A stretch of DNA of 64,000 nt from Onchidella celtica (Eukaryota > Mollusca > Gastropoda > Systellommatophora > Onchidiidae): the NCBI GenBank assembly GCA_963931925.1, contig OZ007582.1, positions 35,957,336 through 36,021,335 on the forward strand. Reading direction: 5' to 3'. Both the position numbers and the translations under genes were made by a program. Of the stretch, positions 33,848 to 44,061 are shown in pieces (within the stretch, counting starts at the first letter, position 1; each line of letters starts with the position of its first letter). The notes below the pieces were generated by a model. It saw nothing but the letters and a program-made list of their open reading frames with translations, had not been told where the DNA came from and did no database searches.

Positions 33848-34175
33848 CTTTAGCTGGTAGAGATAGAAAAGAGAAAACGGTTATTTAGTTGGTAGAGATA
33901 GAAAAGAGAAAACGGTTATTTAGTTGGTAGAGATAGAAAAGAGAAAACGGTTATTTAGTTGGTAGAGATAGAAAAGAGAAAACGGTTATTTTGTTGGGAA
34001 TAATAGAAAAGAGAAAAGGGTTATTCAGTTGGTAGTGATAGAAAAGAGAAAACGGTTATTTTGTTGGGAATAATAGAAAAGAGAAAACGGTTATTCAGTT
34101 GGTAGTGATAGAAAAGAGAAAACGATTATTCAGTTGGTAATGATAGAAAAGAGAAAGCCATGACCTTCGTTGATA
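33848..34175. repeat. 35-bp minisatellite
   Basis: About nine units of 35 bp (segments GTTGGTAGAGATAGAAAAG and AGAAAACGGTTAT). The first units are nearly identical. Later units alternate between a GTTGGTAGTGATAG and a GTTGGGAATAATAG version, a two-unit higher-order repeat. Confidence 0.92.
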
Positions 34176-34389
34176 GAGACATTTAATTCAGTCATTTTGA
34201 GGTGTTTGTGATAGAAATAAAAAAACAAACACTTACTTCAGAAAGTTGATAGAACTAGAAAAGGAAAATGCTTTCATTAGGCAGTTGGTAGAGATCGGCA
34301 AGGAAAAAAAATGCTTACTTTACACATGGAGAGTTCGTACAGAGAGAAAACGGGGGAAAATGCTTATTTTAGACAATTAGTGGAAGTTG

Positions 34390-34800
34390 AAAAGAACAAA
34401 AAATGCTTTCTCCAGACGATTTGTAGAGCCTGAAAAGAAAACAAATGCTTACATTGGACGATTTGTAGAGATTGAAACGAAAAAATGCTTACATTGGACG
34501 ATTTGTAGAAATTGAAAAGCAAAAATGCTTACATTAGACGATTTGTAGAGATTGAGAAAAAAAAAAAAAAAAACTTACGTTAGACGATTTGTAGAGATTG
34601 AGAAAAAAAAAAAAAAAGCTTACATTAGACGATTTGTAAAGTTTGAAAAGAAAAAATGCTTACATTAGACGATTTGTAGAGATTGAAAAGAAAAAATGCT
34701 TACATTTGACGATTTGTAGGGGTTGAAAAGAAAAAATGCTTACATTAGACGATTTGTAGAGATTGAAAGAAAAAAAATTGCTTACATTAAACAATTGCTA
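34390..34800. repeat. 40-bp minisatellite
   Basis: About ten units near 40 bp (segments GCTTACATTAGACGATTTG and TAGAGATTGAAAAG followed by an A run of variable length). The core TTNGTAGAGATNGAAAAG also occurs in the neighbouring 35-bp array. Degenerate units between 34175 and 34390 link the two arrays. Confidence 0.92.
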
Positions 34801-35319
34801 GAGATCGAAAAGAGGGGGGAAAGGCTTGCTTTAAACAAGGGGAGTTGGTAGTGCTAGATCAGAGAGAATGCTTACCTAGACAACGATAGAAAAAAAGTTG
34901 TATGTGCTAGAACACTAGGCAGAGGCATGCAGTTCACGTTGTCGGCGCTCCTGTCTGTCTGTCTGTTAGACAAGCCACATTCCTGGCTCTGAACCTGTCA
35001 CCTGGTCTGATAGCTGTTACCTCCCTCTTGCCTGCTTGCACTACCCGAGTTATCTGTAGCTATCAAGCAGAGTTGTCTGTGTAACTTCTCTCTAACACCC
35101 TCCAAACCGCGGTTCTCTAGAGATAATTTGACATTCTTTCCTAAGCCTGCCTTACAGATCTTCTCTTCTTTCCCTACTGCGCTCTCTCCATCCGTTCATT
35201 CATCTTTATTTTCCTTAATTGTCTGTCTTTCTATCCTCCTTTCTTTCTGATTCACATTATTCCTGTCTTTCCTGCTCTCACATTTTTTGTTGTTATTATT
35301 TTTTATTACCATGAAGTCT

Positions 35320-35535
35320 CTTCTCTCTTCCCCCCCCCCTCTCTCTCTTTCTCTCTCTATGTCTCTGTCTCTGTCTCCTGCCTCTATTTCTCTGTCTGTC
35401 TCGCTTTCTCTCTCTCGCTCTCTCTCTCTCTATGCCCCTGTCTCTCCTTCTCCTGCCTCTATATCTCTGTCCCTGCCTCTTTGTCTCTATTCTCTCGTTC
35501 TCTCTCTTGCTCCCTCTCTCTGTCTCTCTTTCTCT
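35320..35535. repeat. CT-rich microsatellite
   Basis: Imperfect CT repeat with a duplicated phrase CTGCCTCTATNTCTCTGTC (about 35379 and 35453), so part of the tract arose by block duplication. Confidence 0.88.
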
Positions 35536-37204
35536 AATTCATTTTTTGTATTGTTTTTCAACTCTGCCATTGCGATGTTCAATGAGATGCTAGCTCGAAC
35601 ATTCTGAAGCTTACTCAAAATAATACAAGAATAGCATAGATGAGTTTTAAAAGGTTCTATAATAATCATTCATAAAATCTAAATTGAAGACTCCACATCT
35701 GATTCTATTATGCCTAAAGTAAACATAATGATAATAAATTATTGTCATAATCTTTCAATTACATCTCTTTATATTAAACTGTCTACATAATTTCTCAATA
35801 AATTTTTGTTTCTAAAATTTTACCCCATCGTTTATTCCTAGTTTTACGTTTGCTTGTTGCTTTTGATGTTATGTCAAAATTGGGCAAAAAGAAAAAGTTG
35901 TATGTTGCGAAACCCTGCGTGAGAAATAAAACCCAAGCGATACAAAGCAAACTAAAGAGAAGACCCCCTGCTGCGACCCCCCCCCCCCCCAGTTTTTCTG
36001 TGGCTTTTATGATATTTCGTCAATTGCTTTTGATGTTGTAGCGAACGAAGCGGGTACATATCCACCCTCCCTACCTCTCCCTGCAATATCTTTTACTCCG
36101 ATACTGTCTCATTCACCTTTCCATCCCACTCACACACAACCACCCCCCCCCCTCCTCCTCCCCCCTCCCAACTTTCAATACAAGAACTCTCGTGCAGCGC
36201 ACATGCTTTAAACCATAAAACAAAACGAAACGAAAAAAAATATATATATAGCCCACCAAAACGAGACATGTTATTAATTTCTTCCCTATGTTCTTCATTC
36301 CATTCCACTCCTTTTTCTCTTTCTTTTTTCCTGTCTTTCAGATGGCATAATCTCCTCCCCCACCCAGCTCTCATTTCCCCGATAAGTTTGGCCGATTACC
36401 TTTTGTTGCTTACTCACTGGAAAACTCTCTCGCGCGCGGGAACGCTCGCGCAGCGCACGTGTGTAGAACAGTGCTCTAGGCCTGTGTCTTACAACTCTGC
36501 GAGCTGCCTCCCTCCCGGGTAGCTGAGTTAAATGTTTGTATCCCTGACTCACGCTGTTCTGTGATAACCGTGTGTGTTGTGGTGAGGTGAGGGGCAAAGG
36601 GGGTGGGGGTTGGGGGGGAGGGGGGGAGTTGTGATTTAGTTCGAGCTCAGACCGCTAGAAGGAATGCATTCTTTTAAGGAGGGGGGAGGGGGGAGAGCCC
36701 GGGGGGGGGGGGAGGGAGAGAAAGAAAAAACGAATGGGAGAAAGAAAGAACGAATGAAGGAGTGAGAAAGAGAGACAGGGAGAAAGAGAGACACAGAGAG
36801 AGAGAAAGGGAGGTAGAAAAAACTGGGGCAGGGGGAGAAAGTTAGAAAGAACGAACGACATAAAGCAAGATAGACAGAAATAAAGAGAAAGAGAGACAGG
36901 GATGGGGGGGGGGGGAGGACGACGACAGGGAGAGACAGAAAAGAGAGAAAGGTAGAAAGAGAAAGAACAGTGAAGGTGGAAATTAACGAAAAACAACTAG
37001 TTAAACAACAACAACAACAAAAACAACGACTACAACAGCAAAAGGAAACAAAGCAAAAAAGACAATTCCTGGTAGAGCCAGTCTTGAACACAACATACCT
37101 GGTACACACCAGAAACGTGAGTGGTTTGTTTGTTGGAGTTGCTTTCTGTTTCAGAGCGCACGCGGGGGGGGGGGGGGGGGTTGTGATGAATGAGGGGTGT
37201 TAAA
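35536..37204. other. No gene recognised; purine tract and C/G homopolymers
   Basis: Contains C runs at about 35980 and 36140, G runs at about 36606, 36700, 36906 and 37167, and a long purine-rich GA/GAAA strand (about 36680-36965). A CAA-rich stretch follows (about 37000-37060). The minus-strand Ser/Leu/Pro frames are compositional. Confidence 0.6.
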
Positions 37205-37478
37205 AGTAGTAAGTACTTATATCATATTATAAGAGATTATAAGCACGTATCAATCCTTAAATCCGAAACTGCGAAATATCTTTGTTGTAACTCCAGGTAA
37301 TTTCTGAGGGCAACTTTTGATGGTAATAGGGAGTTACCTCTTGTTGAAGACGTGATTGAGCGTGAGTGGATCTGACGGAATCGGGCATACTGTGAACGGC
37401 CAAATTCTTGATAAAACCCCTTCAAACGAATGTATGATTGATTCATGTCCTATAACTCAGCTCAGAGATGTCCAAGTA
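37205..37478 (-). mobile_element. hAT-like element fragment, related to 40340
   Basis: On the minus strand it matches the interior of 40340-40955: TTGGACATCTCTGAGCTGAG, GGGGTTTTATCAAGAATTTGG, CAATCACGTCTTCAACAAG and GATACGTGCTTATA. The terminal CAGGGC ends are missing. Confidence 0.6.
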
Positions 37479-37545
37479 TATTCCAATAACAATGAAATTG
37501 TTTCTCGATGGTGGTTCAAAACAACCATAGCCATTACGTTATTCT

Positions 37546-37734
37546 TAAGCTATGTTTCCATCTGTACGGAAACGGAAGCGGCAACAGAGGTGTTGAAAAT
37601 CCTCAAGTAGTGAACTACAAAGAATATTTTCATGGCCGTGTCCACACAGAAAGAAACACTCTCTCTCTTTTTATTACTTGATGGATTTTTGACATTACCA
37701 TTGCTGTTTCCGTACACATGAAAACACAGCATAA
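37546..37734 (+). mobile_element. M6-family MITE, copy 4 (intact)
   Basis: Left end TTAAGCTATGTTTCCATC with TGTACGGAAACGGAAGC; right end GCTGTTTCCGTACACATG with AACACAGCATAAG. The interior ATTACTTGATGGATTTTTG is shared by all copies. Confidence 0.8.
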
Positions 37735-37736
37735 GC

Positions 37737-37885
37737 AGCCATTGTGTCATTAACAGCGCATAACATTAGGTCATTAACAATGGTTAACATTATCTTGTTA
37801 ACAGAGCATCATGACATCATGTCATTAACAATGCAGAACATTAGGACCTTAACAGTGCATAACACAGCGTCACTCACTGACAGTG
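37737..37885. repeat. Degenerate 25-bp tandem repeat
   Basis: About six units near 25 bp of the form CATTAACAGTGCATAACATT (variants GCGCATAAC, AATGGTTAAC, GAGCATCATGAC). It starts right after the M6 right end. Confidence 0.75.
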
Positions 37886-38149
37886 CATAATGAGACTTAC
37901 AAAAAGTATAAGATGGATTAGTATACTTCAAGATCAGTTGCCTCACAAACAGGATTCTCACCTTCTTCCACTTCAAAAATTCATAACTGTGATTACAATT
38001 GACACATTTAATATGTAATAAAACAGAAATGCTCAGAAAGTACTACTTTTTCACAATGTAAACAAGAAAAAAAAAAATACAAAAATGTTACCTTTAGCCC
38101 GGTTTTGTTAGAGCCACCCAGAAAATTACTGTGTGTTTAAAATCATGCG

Positions 38150-38362
38150 AATTAACGATAATCCCAGTAAACAACCCTAGGAAAATCCGAGCCATAGGAT
38201 TAACGTCGTTTGCACATCGGAATAACGTCGTTCCTACGTAGATCCGCGAGTTACGACATAGTGCCTACGTCGGTTTGATGTAGGGAATCTGCCTTACGGT
38301 AATCCTACCAACCCTACGGAAATCCAACACGATTCTACGTCGGATCGACACATGGATGCTGA
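38150..38362. repeat. M7-family repeat, copy 2
   Basis: Contains several CTACGTCGG/CCGACGTAG-type half sites, CCTACGTAGATCCGCG, CCTTACGGTAATCC and TCTACGTCGGATCGAC, and ends near ATGCTGACTGG. It resembles 41573-41686 and, more weakly, 20335-20580. Confidence 0.45.
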
Positions 38363-38514
38363 CTGGAATTCAGTGCAAAGTAGTTATTTTGGGCAAGCCG
38401 CAAAATGCGCAAGAATTCACACCTTTTCTCTTTCTTAGGGCCTATTAAAAATTTGTCATTTTTAATCAACATTTTGCCGAGTGTCCTTTGTTTTGTTGGT
38501 TTATGTCCCAATAA

Positions 38515-38817
38515 GGGAGGTATCATACTAAGCCCGGAACGTCACTGCCAGTTGCTGCCAGCAAAATGTACACCCAAGAAATTGTGGCAGAATCTGGCTG
38601 TGTCTGACCGGGTTTAGTATGATAGGGTCTTCCCGGATCTACTAAGAAAATATAGGAAATTATGGTCGGCTCTTTTTGTCTGCCAGCCGCTGACTGTGTC
38701 TGACCGGGTTTAGTGTGATAGGGTCTTCCTGGATTTACTTGGAAAATAATGAAATTACGGTGTGCACTGCTTGTCTGCCAGCAGCTGTCTGTGCCGTTCT
38801 GAGCTTTGTGTGATACT
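38515..38817 (+). mobile_element. M3-family MITE, copy 3, with internal tandem duplication
   Basis: Left end GGAGGTATCATACTAAGCCC; right end GTTCTGAGCTTTGTGTGAT is a decayed inverted repeat. A module of about 96 bp from GGGTTTAGTNTGATAGGGT to TTGTCTGCCAGC is repeated in tandem (starting near 38610 and 38706). Confidence 0.75.
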
Positions 38818-39278
38818 CACCCCCCCCCCACCCCACCCCCCACCCCCCTTTTTGCTGAGACTGGCTAAAGTGGACTCAAATTCAGACGGTTTCAAGTACG
38901 TAAAAAAACCTTGGCCGGATATTATTATATTATTATTTAGGGAAAGAAAAAGAGGAAGAATTGAGTGTGCAGGTGTGGAAACGAAATCTACCTCTACGCG
39001 TACGCACTGGTGCGCACTATTTCATGCACGTGTGGGAGATGAGAGAACAGGGTGCAGATCCTGTAGCATTTTCACTTTTCAAATATCATTCTGTCTGCAT
39101 AGGCGTATCGGGGTAAAGATACGGGGTAGGGTGCAACAGCAACAACAGAAAGTCCTATAGAATCAGCACTGACATCAGCAATGACAAGCAAAAAAAAAAA
39201 AAAAAACTACAGTAATATCAACATTATTATTGGCTACAGCAGCAACAACATCAATATTACGCTTTTTTTTTTTTTTTT

Positions 39279-39722
39279 AATCCCATTTGGGAAATCTGCC
39301 TTTGTGTCATTGCAGCCCAATTACAACTGGAGCAGACACGTTGTCGCCATAGTGCAGCGCCGGTCGCCTGTTTGTTTGTTTTTTTTTGCGGGGGTGGGGG
39401 CGGGGCGAGATGAGGGGGGGAGGGCGAGGGAGTGGTAGGGATCAGTTTTATTTAATTTTGCCTGGGCAGCGACCTGTTCGGCCTGCTCTTTTCGATTTCC
39501 AACAATCAAGGTGTCTTCAACGTGCCCCACATGCACACGGACTCTTCGAGTTTTTCGTCCTTATCCGAGAAGACTAGGTGCTCGGTCCTACCTACCATAG
39601 GATCAGGGACAGGAAAATATGAGAAAAATCCCAAATTTCCAACATGCCTGCGCCGGCCGGGATTCGAACCCGGTACCTTTGGCATGAGGGACGAGCGCCT
39701 TGCCTCTAGACCACCGTGTCCC
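39279..39722 (-). mobile_element. tRNA-derived SINE, tail-A subtype, copy 2
   Basis: The minus strand starts GGGACACGGTGGTCTAGAGG, with B box GGTTCGAATCC (about 39660-39670). The body is well conserved (CCTGTCCCTGATCCTATGG, TAGTCTTCTCGGATAAGG, CCGTGTGCATG). The 3' tail A is GGCGACAACGTG...TTGTAATTGGGCTGCAATG...TTTCCCAAATGGGA. This is the best preserved tail-A copy in the window. Confidence 0.87.
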
Positions 39723-39815
39723 ATATTATTTACTTAAAGGATGTTGTTATTGGACCGTACTATTATACCCATGAAGCTATGGGTGAACAGTGAACACAGT
39801 CACACACAGTTGTTT

Positions 39816-40234
39816 AGCCGCCCCACAAAATGAGGCACTTCGTGCATGTTGGTGGTATGGAGATATTGGTATCACCAGATAGGTTATTCCAAGCCCTTTC
39901 ATTTGGTTAAAAAAAATATTGCTGTAATTAAATTAGCTGAGAAGATCATAATTATGGCCCGTCAAAGACGGGAAGTGAAACAACCACAGTTTTGAGAAAA
40001 ACGCTTTTCAAGTTTCAGCTTTTAGTCAAAATTATTAATGGGGTCTCAATTCAAATTCAATGTTGAGGCATTTACCCTTCTCAAACAGGATTATCATTTG
40101 GAAAAGGAATAGTAAAGAGGTTAAACTTCTCAATAATACTGAAAACGCCAAACAGATAAAATTGATCCTATGATGCTTTTTAACGATTTTCTCGAATTGA
40201 TCAGTAACGAAATTTGCCTCATTTTGTAGGGCTG
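39816..40234 (+). mobile_element. M4-family MITE, copy 2 (intact ends)
   Basis: The ends are inverted repeats: AGCCGCCCCACAAAATGAGG on the left and TGCCTCATTTTGTAGGGCT on the right. The interior aligns throughout with 25477-25895. Non-coding. Confidence 0.8.
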
Positions 40235-40339
40235 CTGCACATTTGGCTTTGTAATTAGTCTACGTTCCCCTAACAAACAGTCACACACTTACAACAAATA
40301 GCACAATAAAAAGAAATAGCCCACGTCCACTCCCTTACC

Positions 40340-40955
40340 CAGGGCCGGATTAAGACTTCTAGAGGCCCTAAACACTTAAAGATTTTGGTGAATAAATTTG
40401 GACATCTCTGAGCTGAGTTAAAAGAAAAGAATCATGCATTCTTTTCAATGGGGTTTCTCAAGAATTTGGCCTTTCACCTTAAGCCCGATTTTGTCAGATC
40501 CATTCACATTTGATTTATAAAGTGGTGCAATAAAAACTGGATTAGCTCAATCACGTCTTCAACAAGACGTGTCTCCCTATTATCATGAACAGTTGCCCTC
40601 ATAAATAACCTGGAGTTACAATAAAGATATAGCACAGCTTCACATTTAAGAACTGATACGTGCTTATATTATATAGGTACTGTATAAGTATATAATGTAA
40701 TTCAAAATGTAAACAAAAATAAACAATTGAAAAAAAACAAAAAAACGCTAGTCTTAGACCCCAGCAAATACTTTAATTCTTTTCATTTATTGTGGGGACC
40801 CCTTTTTGTGGCCCCTGGCTCAGCTGCACCTTTTTCAGTTTTGCAATCAATATTATGGTCCATGGTAAATCCTGCAGTGAAAAATTTCTGTGATGACCCC
40901 TTTGACTTGATGCCCTAGGTACGTGCTTATTTTGCTTAATGGTAATCCAGCCCTG
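40340..40955. mobile_element. hAT-like non-autonomous element
   Basis: 616 bp with ends CAGGGCCGGATTAAG and, reverse complemented, CAGGGCTGGATTACC. CAGGG/CAGGGCCGG termini with 8-bp target duplications are typical of hAT elements. The flanking 8-mers CCCTTACC and CCCTGTCC agree at six of eight positions. No transposase frame. Related fragment at 37205. Confidence 0.7.
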
Positions 40956-41087
40956 CCCTGTCCCCCGCCCCCGACCCCTTTCCTCCACTATCACTCACAC
41001 GTATCCACACACACCTACACACACCAAAAAGGTATACATCAAAACACAACGGCAACAACAAAGAGGCTGTCCTACACATCAGTTCAA

Positions 41088-41465
41088 TAATTACCTTATT
41101 ATGAAGATATCGGAGGCAGTGGTCAAGAAGATGATTTAATCATGAATCAATATCTAGAATCCTTTTTCATTTCTCTCACCCTTTCCTCCTCTCTCCCCTG
41201 TTCTCAACACCTTTAGGCTGTCTTTTCTGCCTGATCCCTTTCTCTACTACTTTCTCTCTATCTGAAAAAGTTCCATAATTAGCTAATTATGAAAATAACG
41301 GACTCAGTGATCAACATCATTTATTTTTGTAATGAATCAATATCTAGAATCCTTTCTCATTTCTCTCTCACTTTCCTTCCAACCCCCCCCCCCCCAACTC
41401 TTTTAGTCTGCCGTTTCTGCCTATTTCTTTTCTCTGCCACCTTCTCTCTATTAGAGAAAGTTGAC
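41088..41465. repeat. Tandem duplication of about 189 bp
   Basis: The block from AATTACCTTATTATGAAGA (41088) recurs from AATTAGCTAATTATGAAAA (about 41277). Both copies contain GAATCAATATCTAGAATCC, CATTTCTCTC, a C-rich stretch, TTTCTGCCT and TCTCTCTAT. The second copy carries a C11 run. Confidence 0.8.
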
Positions 41466-41572
41466 CGAAGAAAAAGATGGAAAGACAAAATTTGGGAAAT
41501 TATCATTTAAGAATCAAAAACGAAAACGGAGGAACGGAAAGAAATGGCATCGTGGCAATAGGAACCCCACCC

Positions 41573-41686
41573 AGCCATCCTACGTCAATCCGACGTAGAT
41601 TTGCGTATGGATACCGTAGGATCGTAAGATTACCAAAAGGGGCGTATTTTCTTCATCAGATTAACGTCGGGGACATGTTGTAACTA
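41573..41686. repeat. M7-family repeat, short copy
   Basis: CCATCCTACGTCAATCCG, GACGTAGATTTGCGTATGG, ATACCGTAGGATCG and GATTAACGTCGG are related to the 38150 and 20335 copies. Confidence 0.45.
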
Positions 41687-42131
41687 GTGGATGTATGTAA
41701 GAACGATGTCATTCCCAGGAGCAAATTAAATTTTGACCTCAACCCTATCCGTCGGACTTCTTCTGTGCTGCAGGCGTGGATGTCTTAAATTTCTTCCTCT
41801 CTTATTCTTGCTTTGTTTGAGATTTGCTCATCATTAACGTCTTCTCGTCTTTCTTTTTTATTTTCCATACTCTCTTTCTTAATTTTTTTTTTTTGTCTGC
41901 CCATCCGTGATCTTTTGTATTGAAACAAGCACAAAATCGATGCGATAAAACAGATAAGAATCACCTTTCTTATACAATGAGGGAAATTCACGTTCACAGA
42001 GTGTTTAAAAGCACATTATGGTACACGCATTTTAAGCATCATTACATTACCATTTATCACAACTCAGTAAACTCAATAACCTGCATACATGAAGTGATAT
42101 GGTAAGGAACCTTAGTGAAAAATGGCACACA

Positions 42132-42471
42132 TCTAGCCAGAGTGTATGTATGTATAGAGAGGTTTCACTGTTGGTCGATTTGCACTGTGAGACACGAGAG
42201 GCTCCGCGAAACCACTGTTATCATGGAGCGGAAAGTAGGTCGCTGTGGTAAACAATACCCGTTTGTGCATTATTTTCTACAGGGCGTAAGAACTTGCAAA
42301 CGGTTTTAAATAGTTTCAGTCAGTCCAAAAATATGAACAAACCACAGTAAACAGATATGCACACAATTTTCGGTGGAGGCGATCTCTTTCAGTTCTTGTT
42401 TAATGCAGCGACCTAGTTTCGCGATTTGGCGGAAGTGTGATCTCTCTATACATCTATACTCTCTGATTTAG
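42132..42471 (+). mobile_element. M1-family MITE, copy 4
   Basis: Starts TCTAGCCAGAGTGTATG and ends CATCTATACTCTCTGATTTA. It contains TTGGTCGATTTGCACTGTG, GAGGCTCCGCGAAACCACTG and AAGTAGGTCGCTGTGGTAAAC on the left, and TGCAGCGACCTAGTTTCGCG on the right. Confidence 0.8.
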
Positions 42472-42650
42472 CTGAAGTGTCTTGTTGAGCCGAAATGCGG
42501 AGGGCAAAAACGATCCTCTGTATATTTCTCTGTTTGCTTTCACAACGACGTGTATTATTCATGTGTATTATAATGCGATGATAAACGGTTGTTGTTGTTT
42601 TTTCAATTGTTGCATTTAACATAATTATTTCTTTTGTTTCCGATCACCAG

Positions 42651-42858
42651 GTGTAGAATTTGGCCCTGCAATCTCAGAGTGAATCGTGCAGACACCCATA
42701 GAATTCCTGCAAACTTGATGACGTCACCCCCAAAAACTCGTGACGAAAGCATCATCATCAAGACTGCAGGAAGAACAAACTACGTGTCATCTGTGACGTC
42801 ATCGTTATTTGTTATCTTCGTCGTCGTTGTGTGGATATTATACTTGTCGTTGCCTTGA
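42651..42858 (+). CDS. Candidate last exon with hydrophobic C-terminal tail
   Basis: A polypyrimidine-like stretch ending in CACCAG (42645-42650) could be a splice acceptor. The frame after it encodes about 69 residues and ends at a TGA (42856-42858). The last 18 or so residues, SSLFVIFVVVVWILYLSLP, form one hydrophobic segment after small residues, as in a GPI-attachment signal or a tail anchor. Two perfect TGACGTCA palindromes fall inside (42719-42726, 42794-42801). No upstream exon, homology or poly(A) signal was found, so chance remains likely. It is placed here only because acceptor, open frame and hydrophobic end coincide. Confidence 0.22.
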
Positions 42859-44061
42859 CGCACATTTCTGCAACATTATCTCGCACCCCTATAGCTACGT
42901 ATGAACCATAATATTTAATCCTAATTTTTTATTTCTTTCATCTTTTATTGTATCTAGTCACAGCTTCTAAAGCTACTACTGCGAGTGAAACATCAACTAC
43001 ATTCATATTTGTTCCATAATAATTGAAGCTCAAACACATTTTGTTTTTCATATAGAAAAACACAGCCGTTTTGTAGCCTCCATAACTATCGACCCTGATT
43101 CTGCCCTTAGCTTAGGCAAGAAATCGGCAGAGGCGGAGGAGAAAGGGAGTTACAGCATTAAGTCGTGGCAGAACAAGTGAAAAGCTGGACTCTGCCACTG
43201 AGGCTACGCCGCTGGAGAAACAAAAGAAAGGCGTTTCTTCTACGAATCAGTGTCTTCTTCACAGATCCTCCAAGCCTTTGTAGTCCCACACGCACAGAGT
43301 TAATTGGACCAATATTCACTCGTGCGCCATTTGGCTGAATCTTTTCATCCTAACAAAGCTAATGACCACAACAGAACGAACGAACCCTCAAGACTGAACC
43401 ATATCTCAGTTACATTCTAATTATTTTGATTTTTATTGAAACAAGAGACAAGTCAATATTTTTTTTTTTTTTTGGGGTCTTTTCTTCTTGCATTCTCACT
43501 GCAAGAAGAAGGAACAACCACTGACACTGAAGAACTCAAAGAACTACAAAACAAAACAAAACAAAGCAACAAAACAAAAAAATACTTCAAGTTTCGACAA
43601 ACACAACTACTTGTTTCGATCTCAGACACCTTTAAGGAAAGGGTGGCTGGCATAGGGAGAGATCTTTCTTCCTGAAAGCGCAGTTCATTTCCAAGCATCG
43701 ACTGGATTTCCAAAAACAAAAACAAAAAAAACAACTGATCTCATCAAGAGATAACGAAAAGAACAAAGCGGAAAATTGGCTCGTTCAGGAAAGAAACGCC
43801 GACATGTTCACCAGGGGCGTTCCTGCAGTGAAGGAAACAGCTCAGACGAGCAGAGGTGTAACTTCAAGGCACCTCGGAAATCCTAAGTTGCCCCGATTTT
43901 CGAATCGACACTGAAACCCAACTTGGCAAGCCAGATAGAGCTGTAACCAAGTGGGTTTACGTATCGAAGCAAGCACCAGAAAGCTTCACGCCAAAAACCA
44001 ATATAGGGTCCAGGACTCTCATGTGAAGCCCACCTAAGAGAAGTTAAAAGTAACCGAAAAC
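42859..44061. other. 5' flank of the giant coding exon
   Basis: No coding exon recognised. It contains A-rich runs, a T15-16 run (about 43458) and, just before the start codon, an in-frame stop TAA at 44035-44037, which fixes 44062 as the first in-frame ATG. I could not identify a TATA box, initiator or splice acceptor with confidence, so the transcription start is unknown. Confidence 0.5.

Noticed and set aside
39640..39722. A second tRNA gene
   Set aside because: Same SINE head as at 10998, 21170 and 60831; the acceptor stem does not close and a SINE body follows.
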